From Microdochium bolleyi (lineage: Eukaryota; Ascomycota; Sordariomycetes; Xylariales; Microdochiaceae): a stretch of 64,000 nt of DNA. The stretch's first letter is position 1; every line of letters begins with the position of its first letter. A model generated the notes under the pieces. The model did not search any database. It saw only the letters and a list, made by a program, of their open reading frames with translations, and was not told the origin of the DNA. The stretch is taken from the NCBI GenBank assembly GCA_001566295.1, contig KQ964246.1:2542001-2606000 (forward strand), read 5' to 3'. Below, one piece after another: positions 1-12,003 of this stretch. Made by a program: the position numbers and the translations under genes.

Positions 1-87
1 CCTTGCTAGTATGCTGTCTCTATGTCAATCATCAAGCCTGTTATATACACGGCCGCATCCTTCCCTAGGCCAGAAAGGTCTTTTCTT

Positions 88-1991
88 CTATCTCTTCTTG
101 AGCTTGGTAGCTTCACCCTGCACGAGACCACTCTCAACGAGGAGCTTGCCGAGGCACCACAGGTAGCAGATGCTGAACCCAGCAGCGCCCACGCCAACGT
201 TGGCCACCACCCACAGGTCCGGCTTCCCTACCGGTGGCGTCAGCGTAGCCTGCACCACGTGCCAGGCACACATGCACAGGTAAAATAGACCATGCACAAC
301 CGCCGTCGCCCACTGCTGCCATCCGTGCGACTGCCAGTCCTGTAGATATGTGCTCATAGACACCGGCGGCAGGCCGAGCAGGTATGCCCACAGCAACGTG
401 AAGACTGCATACGGCACGCGCAGGTCGACTCTCTGCAGCAGCGGGAACATTGTCCAGACTCCCAGCAGATTTGCGAACCCTACCCACGCTCTGATGTCCT
501 TGGCCAGTCCTGCGTTGCCAGCCAGGAGCAGCGTCATCGGCATCAGCGGAAGCAGCACGCTCTTCTCGTGAACCTGATAGCTGAAGAGGAAAAAGCCCCA
601 CGCCGTTGCAGCAAACGCATAGGGTAGTAACTCCCGTCGTGGGCGCATTAGAATGACGGCACAGGGCGGAGTGATAGCGCCGAGTGTTGCCAGCAGAGAA
701 AGTTTCTGCAAGATTTCCGTTGGATACTTGTGCAGCTTGACGACGACGTTCGCAGCGCACCAGAAGTTGGCAACCTTGTCCTCGAACAGTCCGCGCGCAA
801 ATGGAAACACACGATGGACCATCTGTACCATTTGCTCGACAATGGGGTAATAGAAAGCCTCAGTACTAATGAACTGTGTAAGAAAGCCGAAGACCGGTAG
901 CGGAGGTCGACGGCCGTCGACATCCGGCTGCGATAAGATACCTCGTTGGGTGTCGTAAATGGTACCAAGGACGAGTGGCAGTACAAGGATGGCAAATGAA
1001 ACGATGGTGACCGCCGCGATGCCGAAGAACGTGCGGAGTCTGAGCGGGAACACGCAGCGGCCGAGTAGGAACGCGAAGACAACGGGCGCGTAGTAGAGAG
1101 CCATCTGCTTGAAGCCTAATGCGAGGACAAAGAAGACGGCAGACCACAGGTAGCGCCCAGCAACCATGCTTGACATGGTCGCTACCACCAGACCGAGCAT
1201 GACTGTGTTGTATTGGAAGTGGACGTGGTCGATGAGAATGGTTCCTGGCTGCATGAGGATCGCGACGAGAGCCACGTTGGACGTCCATTGAGCAACACCG
1301 AAGACTCGACTGAAGCGGCGAACGAAGATAACGACGGCCGGAACGTATATGAGATACTCGGACACGATCACAGTCGCGCGCATGAAGATCTTGAGGTTCG
1401 GATCGTGCGAACCACGGGAAGTGTAGAGCTCAAACCACGAAGGGTCGATCAGCGATCCCACCTTGCCGAGAAGCCAGCTGTGATATGCCGTGAGAGGAGG
1501 ATAGTCGAGGCCCCACCATTGCAGGTCGTGAAAGTACCATTGCGACATGGGCAATTGTGTCGTGATCTCCATCCAGTGGCGTTGCGCTTCATAGTCTCCG
1601 AACAGAGGCGGTTTTTCGAAACCTGGTCCCAGTCAAGTTAGCAAGACTGTGAGGAAGCCCCAGCCCGGCCCAAGGATTTTCGCTGGCCAGACAGTATGTC
1701 CAACTTTGCGACGCCTTGGCAGAGGCAGCCCAATAGTATTGACGAAGCGCTGCACCTACCGGAGTAACCCCAAAGGCCTGCCGACCACCTGAAGATGCCG
1801 ACTGCCATAAGGATGAGCGGCAAGACCTCCCATTGTGAGTGTGAGCTCCTCGCTGGCCACATCAAGGCTGCGAGGGGAAACGAGGGTGTGCGGACGAGCG
1901 TTTCGGGCTTTCTCGCGGTGTCGTCGAAGCGTGTCGTCTTCTTGGGCCGGTGGCGAGGCTTGTGCGCCGGCGAGGAAACTGCACTCGCCAT
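88..1991 (-). CDS. alg6: Dolichyl-P-Glc:Man9GlcNAc2-PP-dolichol alpha-1,3-glucosyltransferase (ALG6)
   Basis: An ER-membrane GT-C glucosyltransferase that adds the first glucose to the lipid-linked N-glycan precursor, using dolichyl-phosphate-glucose. There are two exons on the minus strand, 1991-1760 and 1622-88. The 137-nt intron has a GTAGGT donor, a CTAAC branch point and a CAG acceptor. Splicing rebuilds the family signature across the junction: YSGFEKPPLFGDYEAQRHW, followed by WGLDYPPLTAYHSW. The loop Asp at about residue 87 matches the conserved acidic residue thought to act as general base. The product is 588 aa, of family length, with many hydrophobic segments. It ends in KKR, compatible with ER retrieval. 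The basic N-terminus before the first membrane span fits the start at 1991. It is divergent from palC, with 512 bp between the starts. ALG8 is the closest alternative, but the signature fits ALG6. Confidence 0.93.
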
Positions 1992-2503
1992 GCTGGCGCA
2001 GTCGGTCCTGGCCCGCTGACTGTGATCGAGGGCGTCGCGGCTAGAAGTGATAACGAGACACGAGTGCCGATCAGGGTCTGTGTGATGTTGTTGTCGTGGA
2101 CGTCGAGGATGTTCGTGTGTAATGAAGCTCCGGAGAGCGAAAGAACAACGTACGCGATTGCCCCAATTGCATCGCTGGGATTATGATCTTCGCAACTGGT
2201 GGGCAGGGGTCTTGGGCCCCACGGCAGGTACGATGCACGGCCGGAAGGAGCTCGACCCTGCTGAACTTGGCGCCAAATGAGGCTTCAGGAGTCTGAGCTG
2301 GGGACTCGCCGGCCTGCCTCAACGGTGGGTGCAGCCAACCCCTCCCCCACAGAGTCCCGTGGGTGAGCTTCACCATGGATGTAGTCACAACAAACCTTTA
2401 TCCACGACTGGCTGCCTGGAGGGATCTCTTTGACGACAGGTTCCTGGGTTGAAGACTACTGGCCAGCGAAGACTACTCCGGTCGTCTGTCCCTTAACGTC
2501 ACG
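1992..2503. promoter_or_regulatory. Divergent intergenic region between alg6 and palC
   Basis: These 512 bp lie between the two start codons and must hold both promoters. I see no clear TATA box. One CTTGGC (2266-2271, reverse of the PacC core GCCAAG) is present, but a single 6-mer is expected by chance. No supportable ORF is present. Confidence 0.5.
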
Positions 2504-4007
2504 ATGCCGTTCCCGTTCACCATACCCACTACGTCATCTTTCACCCACTCGTCTTGCTTTCAAAGCGAGTCTCACCCTTCGTTGCCTCTTGCCGCCAGCG
2601 ATCACCGGGCAAGACTCAGGGACACACTCAAGCAGCACAAGAGGCTTCCCGCAACCTCGCGACCGGCAGATCTGCCCGCGGTGGTGGCTGCGGTGAACGG
2701 CTACCTGCCTTACCTGTTCTCTCTCGATGCCGGCATAGCTCGGAGGCAAGTGCTGGGAACCCACATCAGTGTGTCGCCGTCCACGACACCAAGCATCGAA
2801 TGGCGACCTACGCTGTCCGATAATGCCATCCCTGGTCGTGAGACGAGCCGAGTCAAGCTGCATTCGCTCGAGAGTGAGCTCTTCTTCACTGTGACGACAC
2901 TTGGCTACGCACACTCGCAGCTTGCGCGAGCAGCGTTGCACCCTCTCCATGTGAGCTCCGAGGCTTCTCTGAGTGCTCAGGCTCGGACAGCTGCCATTAC
3001 GGCTGCCTCAAAGCATCTGCTCGATGCTGCATCTGTGCACAGCTACCTTTCCAAGCGGGGCGAGTCACATGTTACAACGCCTTCTTGTCCGGACATCGCA
3101 CAGTCGACCGCGAATGCTTTGTCCTTGCTTGCCCTGGCGGAAGCTATCATCTTGGCAGTGCTCAAAGACGACCCGTATCCTGCAATCGTCGCTCAGGATC
3201 GGAACCAAAACGACCGAGAGTGGATGTACAAGGCACCTGAGATACCAAAGGTACGAGTTCATCTGCTTGCTCGATTGTGCCTCGCAGCAGCCGAACACTC
3301 CGCACAGGCGTCGTCCTTGTGCCAGTCCTTGCCGGGAAAGGGCATCTCAAAGCTCAACGATGGCTTCCTGAAGTACTTGGAGGACTTCAGGAAGACCTGT
3401 CGCGCGAAAGCATGTCGCTTTCTTGGCCTCGATGCAGACATGTCAGGACAAACGGGCACAGCAATCGGCTGGCTACGAACCGGGCTTCAAGAGCTGGGTG
3501 TGGAATCAGTCGAGGCCAAGAAGGGTCTGAGCTTGAGTAGGATGAAGAAAGACTGGTCGGAACGTCGAGAGGACAAAAAGGTCGAGAAAGGGACCGCCTG
3601 GGGCTCGGATGGTGGGAGGTTCGAAGAGATTAGAATACTGGAGATGCTAGATGCCAAGTGGTCAAAGATGAACGATACAGTAAGTTCTAACGACAAAACT
3701 TGTTACGCGCCAACTAATCGCCACTTAGATGCTCACACAGTCGATCCCTTCGCCGCCTACCCTGCTCGCTGGCCTCCCGTCAGGCCGCGATCCATACTCG
3801 GTCAAGACCTACGAGCCGCCGGAGCTCGATAGAGGAGTACTTGAGGCCATGCGAGCACCCCCAAGACAGGAGGATCTACCACATGGTCACATCGATGGAG
3901 GCATAAGTTCTGACGACGAGGGCGAAAGGTCTACCCCGCAACCAGTCGGAGCATTCCCAAGCTCGCAGGGCGACTATCGGAGCGAGTCGGCCAGATCCTA
4001 CTATTAG
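2504..4007 (+). CDS. palC: pH-response regulator PalC (BRO1-domain protein)
   Basis: PalC is a BRO1-domain protein that links the plasma-membrane pH sensor complex to ESCRT-III in the fungal ambient-pH pathway leading to PacC processing. There are two exons, 2504-3679 and 3729-4007. The 49-nt intron (GTAAGT...CTAAT...TAG) joins in phase 0 and gives 484 aa, close to the usual 450-510 aa. The N-terminus MPFPFTIPTTSSF and the segment LRDTLKQHKRLP are characteristic. The helical middle (about residues 60-330) is the BRO1 region, including the LPGKGISKLNDGFLKYL stretch. The C-terminus is acidic and Pro/Ser-rich (YEPPELDRGVLEAMRAPP), as in orthologues. Reading through the intron would give a spurious end at 3832. 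Its 3' end faces the RBR ligase gene. Confidence 0.9.
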
Positions 4008-4349
4008 CAGCCTCAACTTGTCTTAGAACCGTGGAAGATGTTCATCTTGCTCCCAGCCCGCTTCCCACATATAAGTCCAAGGTTTTGTTGTTCAGACAAC
4101 GCGATCTCTCTGTGAAGATTTAACCATGTTATATCAGTGACAAGAATACACGAAATGCTTCAGGCTTCGATGCTTTAAGTTTTGCCTTGGCTGTCAAACA
4201 CGCCAAAAATAGAAAACTCTCCATGATCAAGGCACAAATCCGGAGGACAATTTCGGTGTGGATGTACAGGAAAATATGACTGACAACACTGTCAGAAATT
4301 AGTCTTTACACCTATTGGTTATGCGTAGCAACTGTTTTTACTACAAGAC
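4008..4349. other. Convergent intergenic region, palC / RBR ligase
   Basis: These 342 bp lie between two stop codons. The region is AT-richer than its surroundings and should contain both 3' UTRs and polyadenylation sites. Nothing else stands out. Confidence 0.5.
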
Positions 4350-6718
4350 TCAGCCCACTGCCAACCCTATGCCGTCCGTCCTGGCAACGGTGGTACCACT
4401 GCCCGTCGCCGCAGCCACGGACTCGTCCGTGAGCGGCGCCTCTGCAAACCACGCGTCAATGTCCTCGCCACCGTGGATCTCGGCCCCCTCCATCTCTCGT
4501 AACATGATGGCCCTTTCTTCTACAACAACATCAATCCAGCGTAGCTGTCCCGCCTGACGCTGCATGAGCGCCGTCATCGCCGCGCGGTTCGCCTCGTGCA
4601 GTCTACGCTCTGCGTTGGCCATGAGCTCCGCCTGGATCGTCTGCTCCTCACGCATTTGCCACTTGTACGTCTCGAGCTCGCCGTCCATCCACTTCCGCCA
4701 CGTCTTGAAGCCGTGGTCCATCTTGATCTGGAACTCGCGTAAAGAGGCCTCGAGCTTGTCCTGTCCGTGGGGTTTGCCTACCCAGTACAACTTGAGTTGG
4801 CCGGCGTATTGATCCTCGAGGCGGCGTTCGTCGGCGAGGCGGGCCGCATATTCAGTCTCAAAGGCCGCTTGATGAGCTCTGATCTGGTCCTCAGTGCTGG
4901 CAAGCAGATTTTCCCGCTCGGTCTCGTGGCGGTCTTTCGATGTCTCCATCTTTGACGCATGCTCGGCTGTGAGTTCCTGATCCTCTTGAGTGTGGGTGTT
5001 GCCGATGATCGAGCGCTGCATTTCGTGAATCTGCTCAAAGGCTTCACGCAGGCCTCGGAACTTGATGACAACTTCCTGACGTCTAGCTTGCTCTTGCCGG
5101 ATGCGCTCCTCCAACTCTCTCCGCCGCTTCTCCTCCACGATCCGTTCCTGCTCCTGGCGGAGGAGCTCAGCCTTGAGTGCAAGCTCGCGCTCGTACTCCT
5201 CGATCTGTTGCAGCATCTCCTGCAACTCCGCTTCTTGTTCCGCTTCTAATTGCCGCCGGTGCTCGCGCCGCCGATCTGCCTCTGCCTTTACCGTCGCAAG
5301 CTGCTCCATCGTACAGTGGCACGTCCTCCAGCGGGCACCGCAGACGTAGCAGAACTCGGCACCGCAACGGCATGTCATGTGCTGGCAAGCTTCGTGGTGC
5401 TCGACGTAGGCATTGCATCCATAACACTGCTTCCATCCTTCTTCCTCGGCTAGCTCATGAGTCCTCGCAAGCTCTCTATCCTGCGGGCATGTCTCTCTGC
5501 CGTGGTCAGCACCCCTGCAGTAGATACAAGTCCGGTGGCCCGCGTCACATCTAACGATGCTCTGATCGCGGTCGATGTTATGGGGCCGGCACCATATGCT
5601 GCATGCGGGCTCGCTGCAGTAGATTCTTTCGTTGATTGGGAGGCCCCATTCCCATCCCCTATTGCGCCACTTCTCGAGCAGGGCGCCACGGATGATGTGT
5701 GTAATTGTTTCGTCGGGAATTTTGTTCAAGCAGCACTTCGGTGGCCACTGTTGTTCGTTCTCGCAGGCGGTACTAATTAACCTTTCAAAGCAGTCCTCGC
5801 AGTACTGGTGGCACGGGGCTTTTATCATGTCTCGGCTGTCAAAGTCGTCAAGACAGGACACGCATTCACTGTTACATATGTTAGGATATGTGTTCTGTCA
5901 AGGTCAACATTACCAAGAGGAGCAACTCACATTTGCACTGGCTCAGCTGGCACGGTCACTGAGGCGCTCGAGGCGGACCGCACGTGCTCATAGTACTTCT
6001 CACGCGAGTCGTTCCGAGCTGCACCGGCCGCGCTAGTTTCGGCCTTGCCTGATGGATGTGATTTCCAGACAAGTGAGAAGATGGATCGGTTCCGCTTGTT
6101 CTTAGGCTTGTTGGCCGGGTCTGCGGAGAGCATTGCCCTAATCTCGGCTGGGATATCTTTTCTCAGGGTCTTCCTGGACATGACGTAGGGCTGTCTGATA
6201 GACAGTGATCGGGGCAGAGGAGCCGCTCGTGACAGACCGCCTCTGTCCGTTGGCTCGGTAGGCTGCAGGTCGGCGACTTTTGCCTCTTCTGACGCCCTCG
6301 CCTGCTCCTCTTCCAGCCGTTCCCGCTCTTCCGTCTCCCGGCGGGCCTCTTCTATCGCAGCTTCTTCGCGTCTCCTTTTCTCTTCTTCCTGCTCCTGGGC
6401 GATGCGATCCTTCACTCTGTAGACAGAGTCCCTGACGACTGTCGCGACAACGTCCGATTCCGCTACTGCCGTCCACAGCAGCCCCACTGGTGGTTCATGC
6501 TGCTTCCACTCTACATCGTCGAGAGTGTTGAACAGGTCCTCTAAGGTCAAATTCCGGTCCTGCGTCTCATCCACGATGCCTCTGTCGACGGCCTTTCCTT
6601 TGTCCTGGTACTGAGGCGTTGCTGCATACTCGTCCTCCCACCACGCGTCGTCCTGCTTGAATGGATTGGCAACGAGGGCACCCTTGGCCGTGGGATTTTC
6701 GGGCAGTGTTGTGGCCAT
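4350..6718 (-). CDS. RBR-type (RING-IBR-RING) E3 ubiquitin ligase with long coiled coil
   Basis: Likely an RBR ubiquitin ligase, which takes ubiquitin from an E2 onto a RING2 cysteine before transfer. There are two exons, 6718-5931 and 5868-4350, with a 62-nt intron (GTGAGT...CTAAC...CAG). The junction completes the first zinc pair, IECVSC. The product is 768 aa. The N-terminal 260 residues are charged, with an E/R-rich helix at about 115-160. RING1 runs from C265/C268 through CHQYCEDC to PPKCC near 309. IBR follows at about 345-390. RING2 starts at C411/C414, with the probable catalytic Cys in EACQHMTC near 424. A long E/R/Q-rich coiled coil fills about 450-640. The C-terminal region is unknown. 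Substrates cannot be predicted. A downstream GTG/ATG start would lose the zinc pair, so the 6718 start is preferred. Confidence 0.85.
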
Positions 6719-8241
6719 CGGAGCCCTGCAATCTCTCGTGAGTGCCCGGCTTGCGTTGCACTCTGCGAAAGACGGCGGGTGACGGTGAAGTTGCTCTCGA
6801 CGAGAACACGGTACAGAATCAAGACGTCAGGAGAAAGTCAGGCTGGCCTTGCCCAACAAGACGTTGTTGCAATGTTTTAGACAAAGAGGAAGAAAGGTTG
6901 CCTAGCATCGGACGGACTTAGGTGGGCAACACCACAAGGCACTGTCCTCTCGCGGAGTGTGCCTGATGTGAGTCGCATGGCCGACGGACTGTGCAGTGCA
7001 CTGCCAATAGATGAGGGCGGCGACATGGTGCTCGTCTTTCTGCCTTGCCTAGATGGCGACCGAGGATGGGGAAGTGCATCTGGGCAGCCATGTGAGGAGG
7101 CCGAGCTGAGCTGCAGGCAGGACTGCCCGTGCCGGTTTGGCGGACGGTGATAGGGCGTCCCCCGCGGGTGCCCACCTCCCTGTCAGAGTCACGCAGTGGC
7201 TGAGTGGCACGCGAGCACCCAGGCTAGCCAGGCTAGGCGCATCTGAGTTCGCGGCTCCGAATGGCGGAGCTGGATTAAGGTCGGGATCCGCTGGTGCGCA
7301 AGTGATGCCCTTGGTGGCTGCTTTTGCTCACCGGGCTGAAGCTTGACCTGGAGCCTTCGTGAGGTGGGCAGGTCCGCACTTCTCCAGGCTGACTTACTCG
7401 CCTCGCAGGAGCACCTGCTCATACCCCGATTGTCGATGCACATCTGCAGCTTCACCATGACACGTCAAGATCGAGGCCGATAGATGCCTTTTGGTGACAA
7501 GCCTGATCTCGCGATTGAACGCTGCCGCCGCTCTGACCCACTGCCGTGGTTTCGATCTGGCCTGCGACTACACTCCACGCGGATCCCACTGCAAGATCGA
7601 AAGCAATGTCAGACCTTTCTCACTACCGACGTCCGGACTCCCCCGGATGACAATAATGCAACTTGATTGCACCGCCATATCGAAACGGCTACCAGAAGGT
7701 CGCCCAGACGCCCCTGTTTGTGGCTCCCTGGATCCCGACAGATTCTCATCGTTCGGGGTGAAGAAGCAAGCGCAAATGAACAGTGCAATCGGCAGTGATG
7801 CCGAGAGCCTGATCTGTGTCCACACTACCCAGCCGTGAACAAATCAGATCGCATCGATCCCCTGGTGTTCCGATAACGACCTGCCAGGGCAGAACCACTG
7901 TTTCTCGCGGCCTGCCTCATCTGGCTCGCTCAGCTCCCCGCCTCGGGTTTTCTGGGTGTGTCTTGTCTTGGCCATGGCGAGAGGACTCCAACTCGCAGCC
8001 TGGAAGTGACGACGATGCGCACCCGCAGTGTCTTGGCCTTCCCGCTCGGCTGCATATCACGCTGTGTGTTATCCGGGCCTGCCTGAACAAGCCAAGGTCA
8101 AGGCCATGGAAGCGATACCGCGCACCTTGTGTCATGTCGCCTGTGCCTCGCTACCAGCTTGGCAGCAGCCTTCGGGGTACTTATAGCACGAAGGGGGCGC
8201 ATCGTCTGTGCAGCTCGAGTTGACTGGCACCCTCTCCGATT
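6719..8241. promoter_or_regulatory. Divergent intergenic region, RBR ligase / carboxypeptidase
   Basis: About 1.5 kb between two 5' ends. Its ORFs are short and show no family signature. TTATAG at 8181-8186, about 60 bp before the carboxypeptidase ATG, is TATA-like and fits a regulated secreted-enzyme gene. Nothing else could be identified. Confidence 0.4.
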
Positions 8242-9575
8242 TTGCTCCGCCAGCTACTTGCCAGAAGGAAGCTCACCAGCGCCTGCACTCTTGCCTGTCT
8301 CGGTCCCCTCGCCAGGGCCTGCCTCCTGCCCGAGGAGGCGGCTCACGGCAAGATGTCAATTCGCCGCCGTCAAGCCACCGCAGACAATGGCCTCCCTATC
8401 GGCAAGACTGACAGGTTCGAGGGCGGCAAGCTGTTTCCCTGCGGCCTGGGCACGCAGTCCAACGAGACCAGGTTTAACAGCATCCTGAGCGTCAAGGAGA
8501 TCCGCTCGGGCTTCCTCGGTCTGGTCAATGAGTACGGCATCAGCACTTTCGAGACGCCATATGTCACCCACGAGAACGCAACCATATTTGGCGGCAAGAT
8601 AGGCGGCAATCGCAATTGCGACGAGGCCTACCGCGTCTACCTCAATGCGGCCATCCATGCCCGCGAGCGTGATTCATCCGACAACCTCCTTACTTCGTCT
8701 CTGACCTACTCTACGCGGACAAGCACAAGACAGGCCTCACCTACGGCGGCTGTCAATACTCTCGCTGTGACGTCAGCAAGGCGCTGGGCACGGGCATCGT
8801 CTTCCTCCCGCTCAGTAACCCTGATGGCGTGGCCTACGATCAGGCCACCAACGAGTGCTGGCGCAAGAACCGCAACCCGGCCGGCGCCGTGGACCTCAAC
8901 CGCAACTTTGACTTCTTGTGGAACCTCACGCAGTTCACGCCCTCCGTCGCCCCCAATGTCGCTTCCGACGATCCGACGAAGCAAACATACCATGGTGTGG
9001 CCCCCTTCTCTAAACCCGAGTCCAAGTCGATCAAGTGGGTAATGGACACCTTCAACAAGGTCCGCTGGTTCATGGACATCCACTCCTTTGCTGGTGTCGT
9101 CCTGTACAGCTGGGGCAGCGACGAAAACCAGTCCAAGAACAAGGACATGAACTTCATGAACCGTGACTATGACAACGCCCGCGGTCTGATGCCCGACAGC
9201 CCTGAGGAAGGGCTCGTCTATAGCGAGTACATTCCTGCGCAAGACTGGTCTGAGGTCGTCTTCGCCGGCATGCGTACCGGCAACGCTATGGACGGCGCCA
9301 CGGGCCGGCACTACAAGGTCACCCAGGCCGCGTACCTGTACCCTACGTCGGGCGCCAGCGACGACTATGCATACTCGCGCCACTTTGCCGACCCTACTCT
9401 TAACCGTATCAACGGGTTCACCGTGGAATTTGGCTTCGGTAACGACAACGCCTCGTGCCCGTTTTACCCCACCCAGGAGCAGTACAGTCTCAACATCCTC
9501 GAGACCAATTCTGGCTTCATGGAGTTCCTGCTTGCTGCTGCTGACATTGGTCTCGGCGATACGACCTCCTGCTAG
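8242..9575 (+). CDS. Secreted M14 zinc carboxypeptidase, interrupted by a frameshift
   Basis: A metallocarboxypeptidase that removes C-terminal residues from peptides. The first frame (from 8242) gives a signal-peptide-like N-terminus and the zinc motif HARE (H139, E142), then leaves the family sequence after DNL at 8688. The family sequence resumes at once in another frame at 8691 (YFVSDLLYADKHKTG) and stays open to the stop at 9575. Only two bases (8689-8690) stand where one codon is expected, so one base is missing. The second part keeps the remaining active-site elements: LNRNFDF, MDIHSF (third zinc ligand) and the catalytic Glu in FTVEFGFG. A repaired gene would encode about 444 aa; as written, translation ends near 9042 with a junk tail. 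No intron fits. It is either a sequencing or assembly error or a recent inactivation. Its stop lies 178 bp from the convergent FAH-family gene. Confidence 0.85.
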
Positions 9576-9753
9576 ATCTTTGCAATATGGTAACGATGCG
9601 CACAAAGGCCCCAGCGTATCGACTTATTACCTCGCCGTTGCATTGAGACTCACACTATTTGTCACTTATTGGCAACATTAACCTTAATACATATTGTGAA
9701 CCCCTATATTTTTCCGCCCGCATTCATAGCAGCAAGAAGACCAAGCCAGTCTC

Positions 9754-11130
9754 TCACAGTTTCGAATGCCGGTCCTTGGCGAATTCCACAGTGTTCTTAA
9801 TGGTTCCAACGCCCTCAAGGCTGACCTCCACGACGTCGCGGTCCTTGAGCCAGAGTTTGGGGTTGCGGCCCATGCCCACGCCCGATGGGGTGCCCGTGAA
9901 GATGAGATCGCCCGGGATCAGCGTGGTGCCTTTGCTCAGGAAGGCTATGGTTTGTCTTATGTTGAAGATCATATCGCTCGTGTTGCTGTCCTGGTTTTGT
10001 TGCGATAACGTCAGCTGGCGATCCTTCTTCTTCGATTGCGGGAAAGTGGGACTAGAGGAGACCGGGCCAGCTCAGCTTACCTGGACTGTCTTGCCGTTGA
10101 GCTGTGTGCTGATCCGCAGCTTCTGGGGGTCCTTGATCAGGCTCGAGGACACGATTCCTGGCCCGAAGGGGGCCCACTGACAGCAGACAATACCGTCAGC
10201 TCTTGTTCCTTCGTAGCAACAAACCCATACCGGTTATGGGAACCACCGGCGTGAGACACGATGAGAACTAGCACCAAGAGAAGGCATATAACTCACCCCG
10301 TCAAACCCCTTCCCGAGCGACCACTGCCCACCGCCCTTTGCAATCTGCCAGTCTCGATGCGAGACGTCATTCCCCACAGCATACCCGAGGACATGATCGA
10401 GCGCATCAGCCTCTGAGACGTCCCTGCACGTCTTTCCAATAACGACGACGAGCTCGCATTCGAAGTCGAGTCCCTCTCCCTCTTGAGCCAGTGCGTGAAC
10501 TGGGATAGGGTCTGTAGGACCGGAAAGTGATGTCACCGGCTTATACTGAGGGGAGAAATGTGTGAGTGTCTGCGAAACGTTGCATGCTCGCCAGAGGTGG
10601 CTCTATCTGCAGTGTTGGCGATAGCAGGGCACTTACAAAGAGGACCGGATACTTTGGGATAGCCATGTTTGACTGGACAGCAACCGAACAGGGTCAGCAA
10701 TTTCACCTAGACACAAGAGCTCCGACACAAAAGTTACGACAGCCACAATGGACAGCCTGCAGAACAGTACCAGCCACCCACCTCTTTCGCGTGCCGCGCA
10801 TAGTTCAATCCCAGGCACCGCACGGTTTGCACGTCCTCGCGGGCGAGCGGCGAGAGCAGCAGGCGGACCTCGGCCACCTGGTCGGTGACTTCGTGCTTGC
10901 CGAAGATGCTGCCCGTGATGATGTGCGCCCGTTGTGTGTGCGAGATGTCGTTGGTCTCACTGCCATCAGGCAGGATGGCGTCGCCATAGTAGACGTTGCC
11001 GTCTGTGGCGAGGAACCGGACGAGACGCTGGCTTGCTTGTAAGCATACAAGGAGATGACGGCATGTAATCCGTGAGAGAGATTCGAGGACGGTTGAGCAG
11101 GTAAGGGGGGCTCACTGTGAAGGACGGCAT
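9754..11130 (-). CDS. Fumarylacetoacetate hydrolase (FAH) domain family protein
   Basis: A FAH-fold metal-dependent enzyme. Family activities include acylpyruvate hydrolysis, oxaloacetate decarboxylation and related C-C bond cleavage; the substrate here is unknown. There are six exons on the minus strand: 11130-11116, 11027-10782, 10672-10637, 10545-10297, 10176-10081 and 9990-9754. All junctions are GT-AG and phase 0, giving 292 aa, normal for the short fungal members. Exon 1 encodes only five residues (MPSFT) and exon 3 only twelve. Diagnostic segments are FGKHEVTDQVAEVRLLLSPL, CLGLNYARHAKE and IPKYPVLF. The metal ligands are E128 and E130 in DFECELVVVIGK and D159 in GNDVSHRDWQ. Later come FTGTPSGVG and the C-terminal VEVSLEGVGTIKN. 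It is divergent from ERB1. Confidence 0.88.
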
Positions 11131-12003
11131 AGTAGTAGCTTTCACAAAAGTGATCTGTGAGTTGGAGATTGGAACGAGGCGATGAACTGAGCTCCGTCTA
11201 TAGCTCGGTGGTGGAAGCACTGAAGAGATGAAAAAGACAACACAAAGGATAATGGAACACAACCAGCGAAGTAGAGCGCTTCCCACTGCTAAGTAACACG
11301 AAACCAAGGCACTTGGACACGCCCTGCGGAGGCTTCGGGGCGTATTGTTCAGTAACACCGGGACAGTGGTGACGCCAAGCACTCCAAATAGCCCGACACT
11401 CACTGGACGTTCCCCGATCATCCCGGGGGCTCATAAATCACCGATGCTCGGAGGACAACTGCGGAGATGTGGAGACGGTCCTGACGTTGGGCACGCCAGA
11501 CACACACACATGACGACACTTAGATGGCCACTGCACTACGGTCGGAGGCTGCAACGCCGCAGAAGGAGGTTCATCAGATAGACGGCACGGCAGCATCGCC
11601 TTCATAGGCATTCAGATCTCAGAAGACCTGACAGAGAGAGTCTCTGTCCCATCATGTACAGAATCAAGGATGCCCTCGAGAAGTGGCTTCTAAGTAGTTG
11701 CGAAAGAAGGCGCGGGGGCACCAGGATGAATTGGCTCACCTTGATTGAGACCCAGACATGCCCCACACTCGCGGAACAGGGGTGAGGGATGCGATTGCAT
11801 GCCGTAGGCAAGTGGTGAGCACTGGCAGCAAGAGTGCCCCACTAAAACTTTTTTCTCAATGGTAGCGCCAGCAGGTGAAAGTTGGAGCACGGCGGCCGGG
11901 CCTGCTGCACACTGCGCTCGCAGAACACAAGCAACTTTGCGCGTGGCCCTCTCCTCTTTGTTGCGAATTGTCAACACAACTCGCGCAGCACAACCAGCCC
12001 GCC
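11131..12003. promoter_or_regulatory. Divergent intergenic region, FAH-family gene / ERB1
   Basis: These 873 bp are shared upstream sequence. Several short ORFs run through it without recognisable content. An AT-rich run (ACTTTTTTCTCAAT, near 11845) lies about 150 bp before the ERB1 start. Confidence 0.4.

Noticed and set aside
2266..2271. PacC-core hexamer upstream of palC, possible pH feedback
   Set aside because: A single 6-bp match in 512 bp on either strand is likely by chance.
3680..3832. palC reading through its intron to a stop at 3832
   Set aside because: The GTAAGT donor, branch-like CTAAT and TAG acceptor restore the family C-terminus from 3729.
8706..9605. 299-aa minus-strand ORF
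   Set aside because: Antisense of the carboxypeptidase; no domain, Val/Gly-rich shadow.
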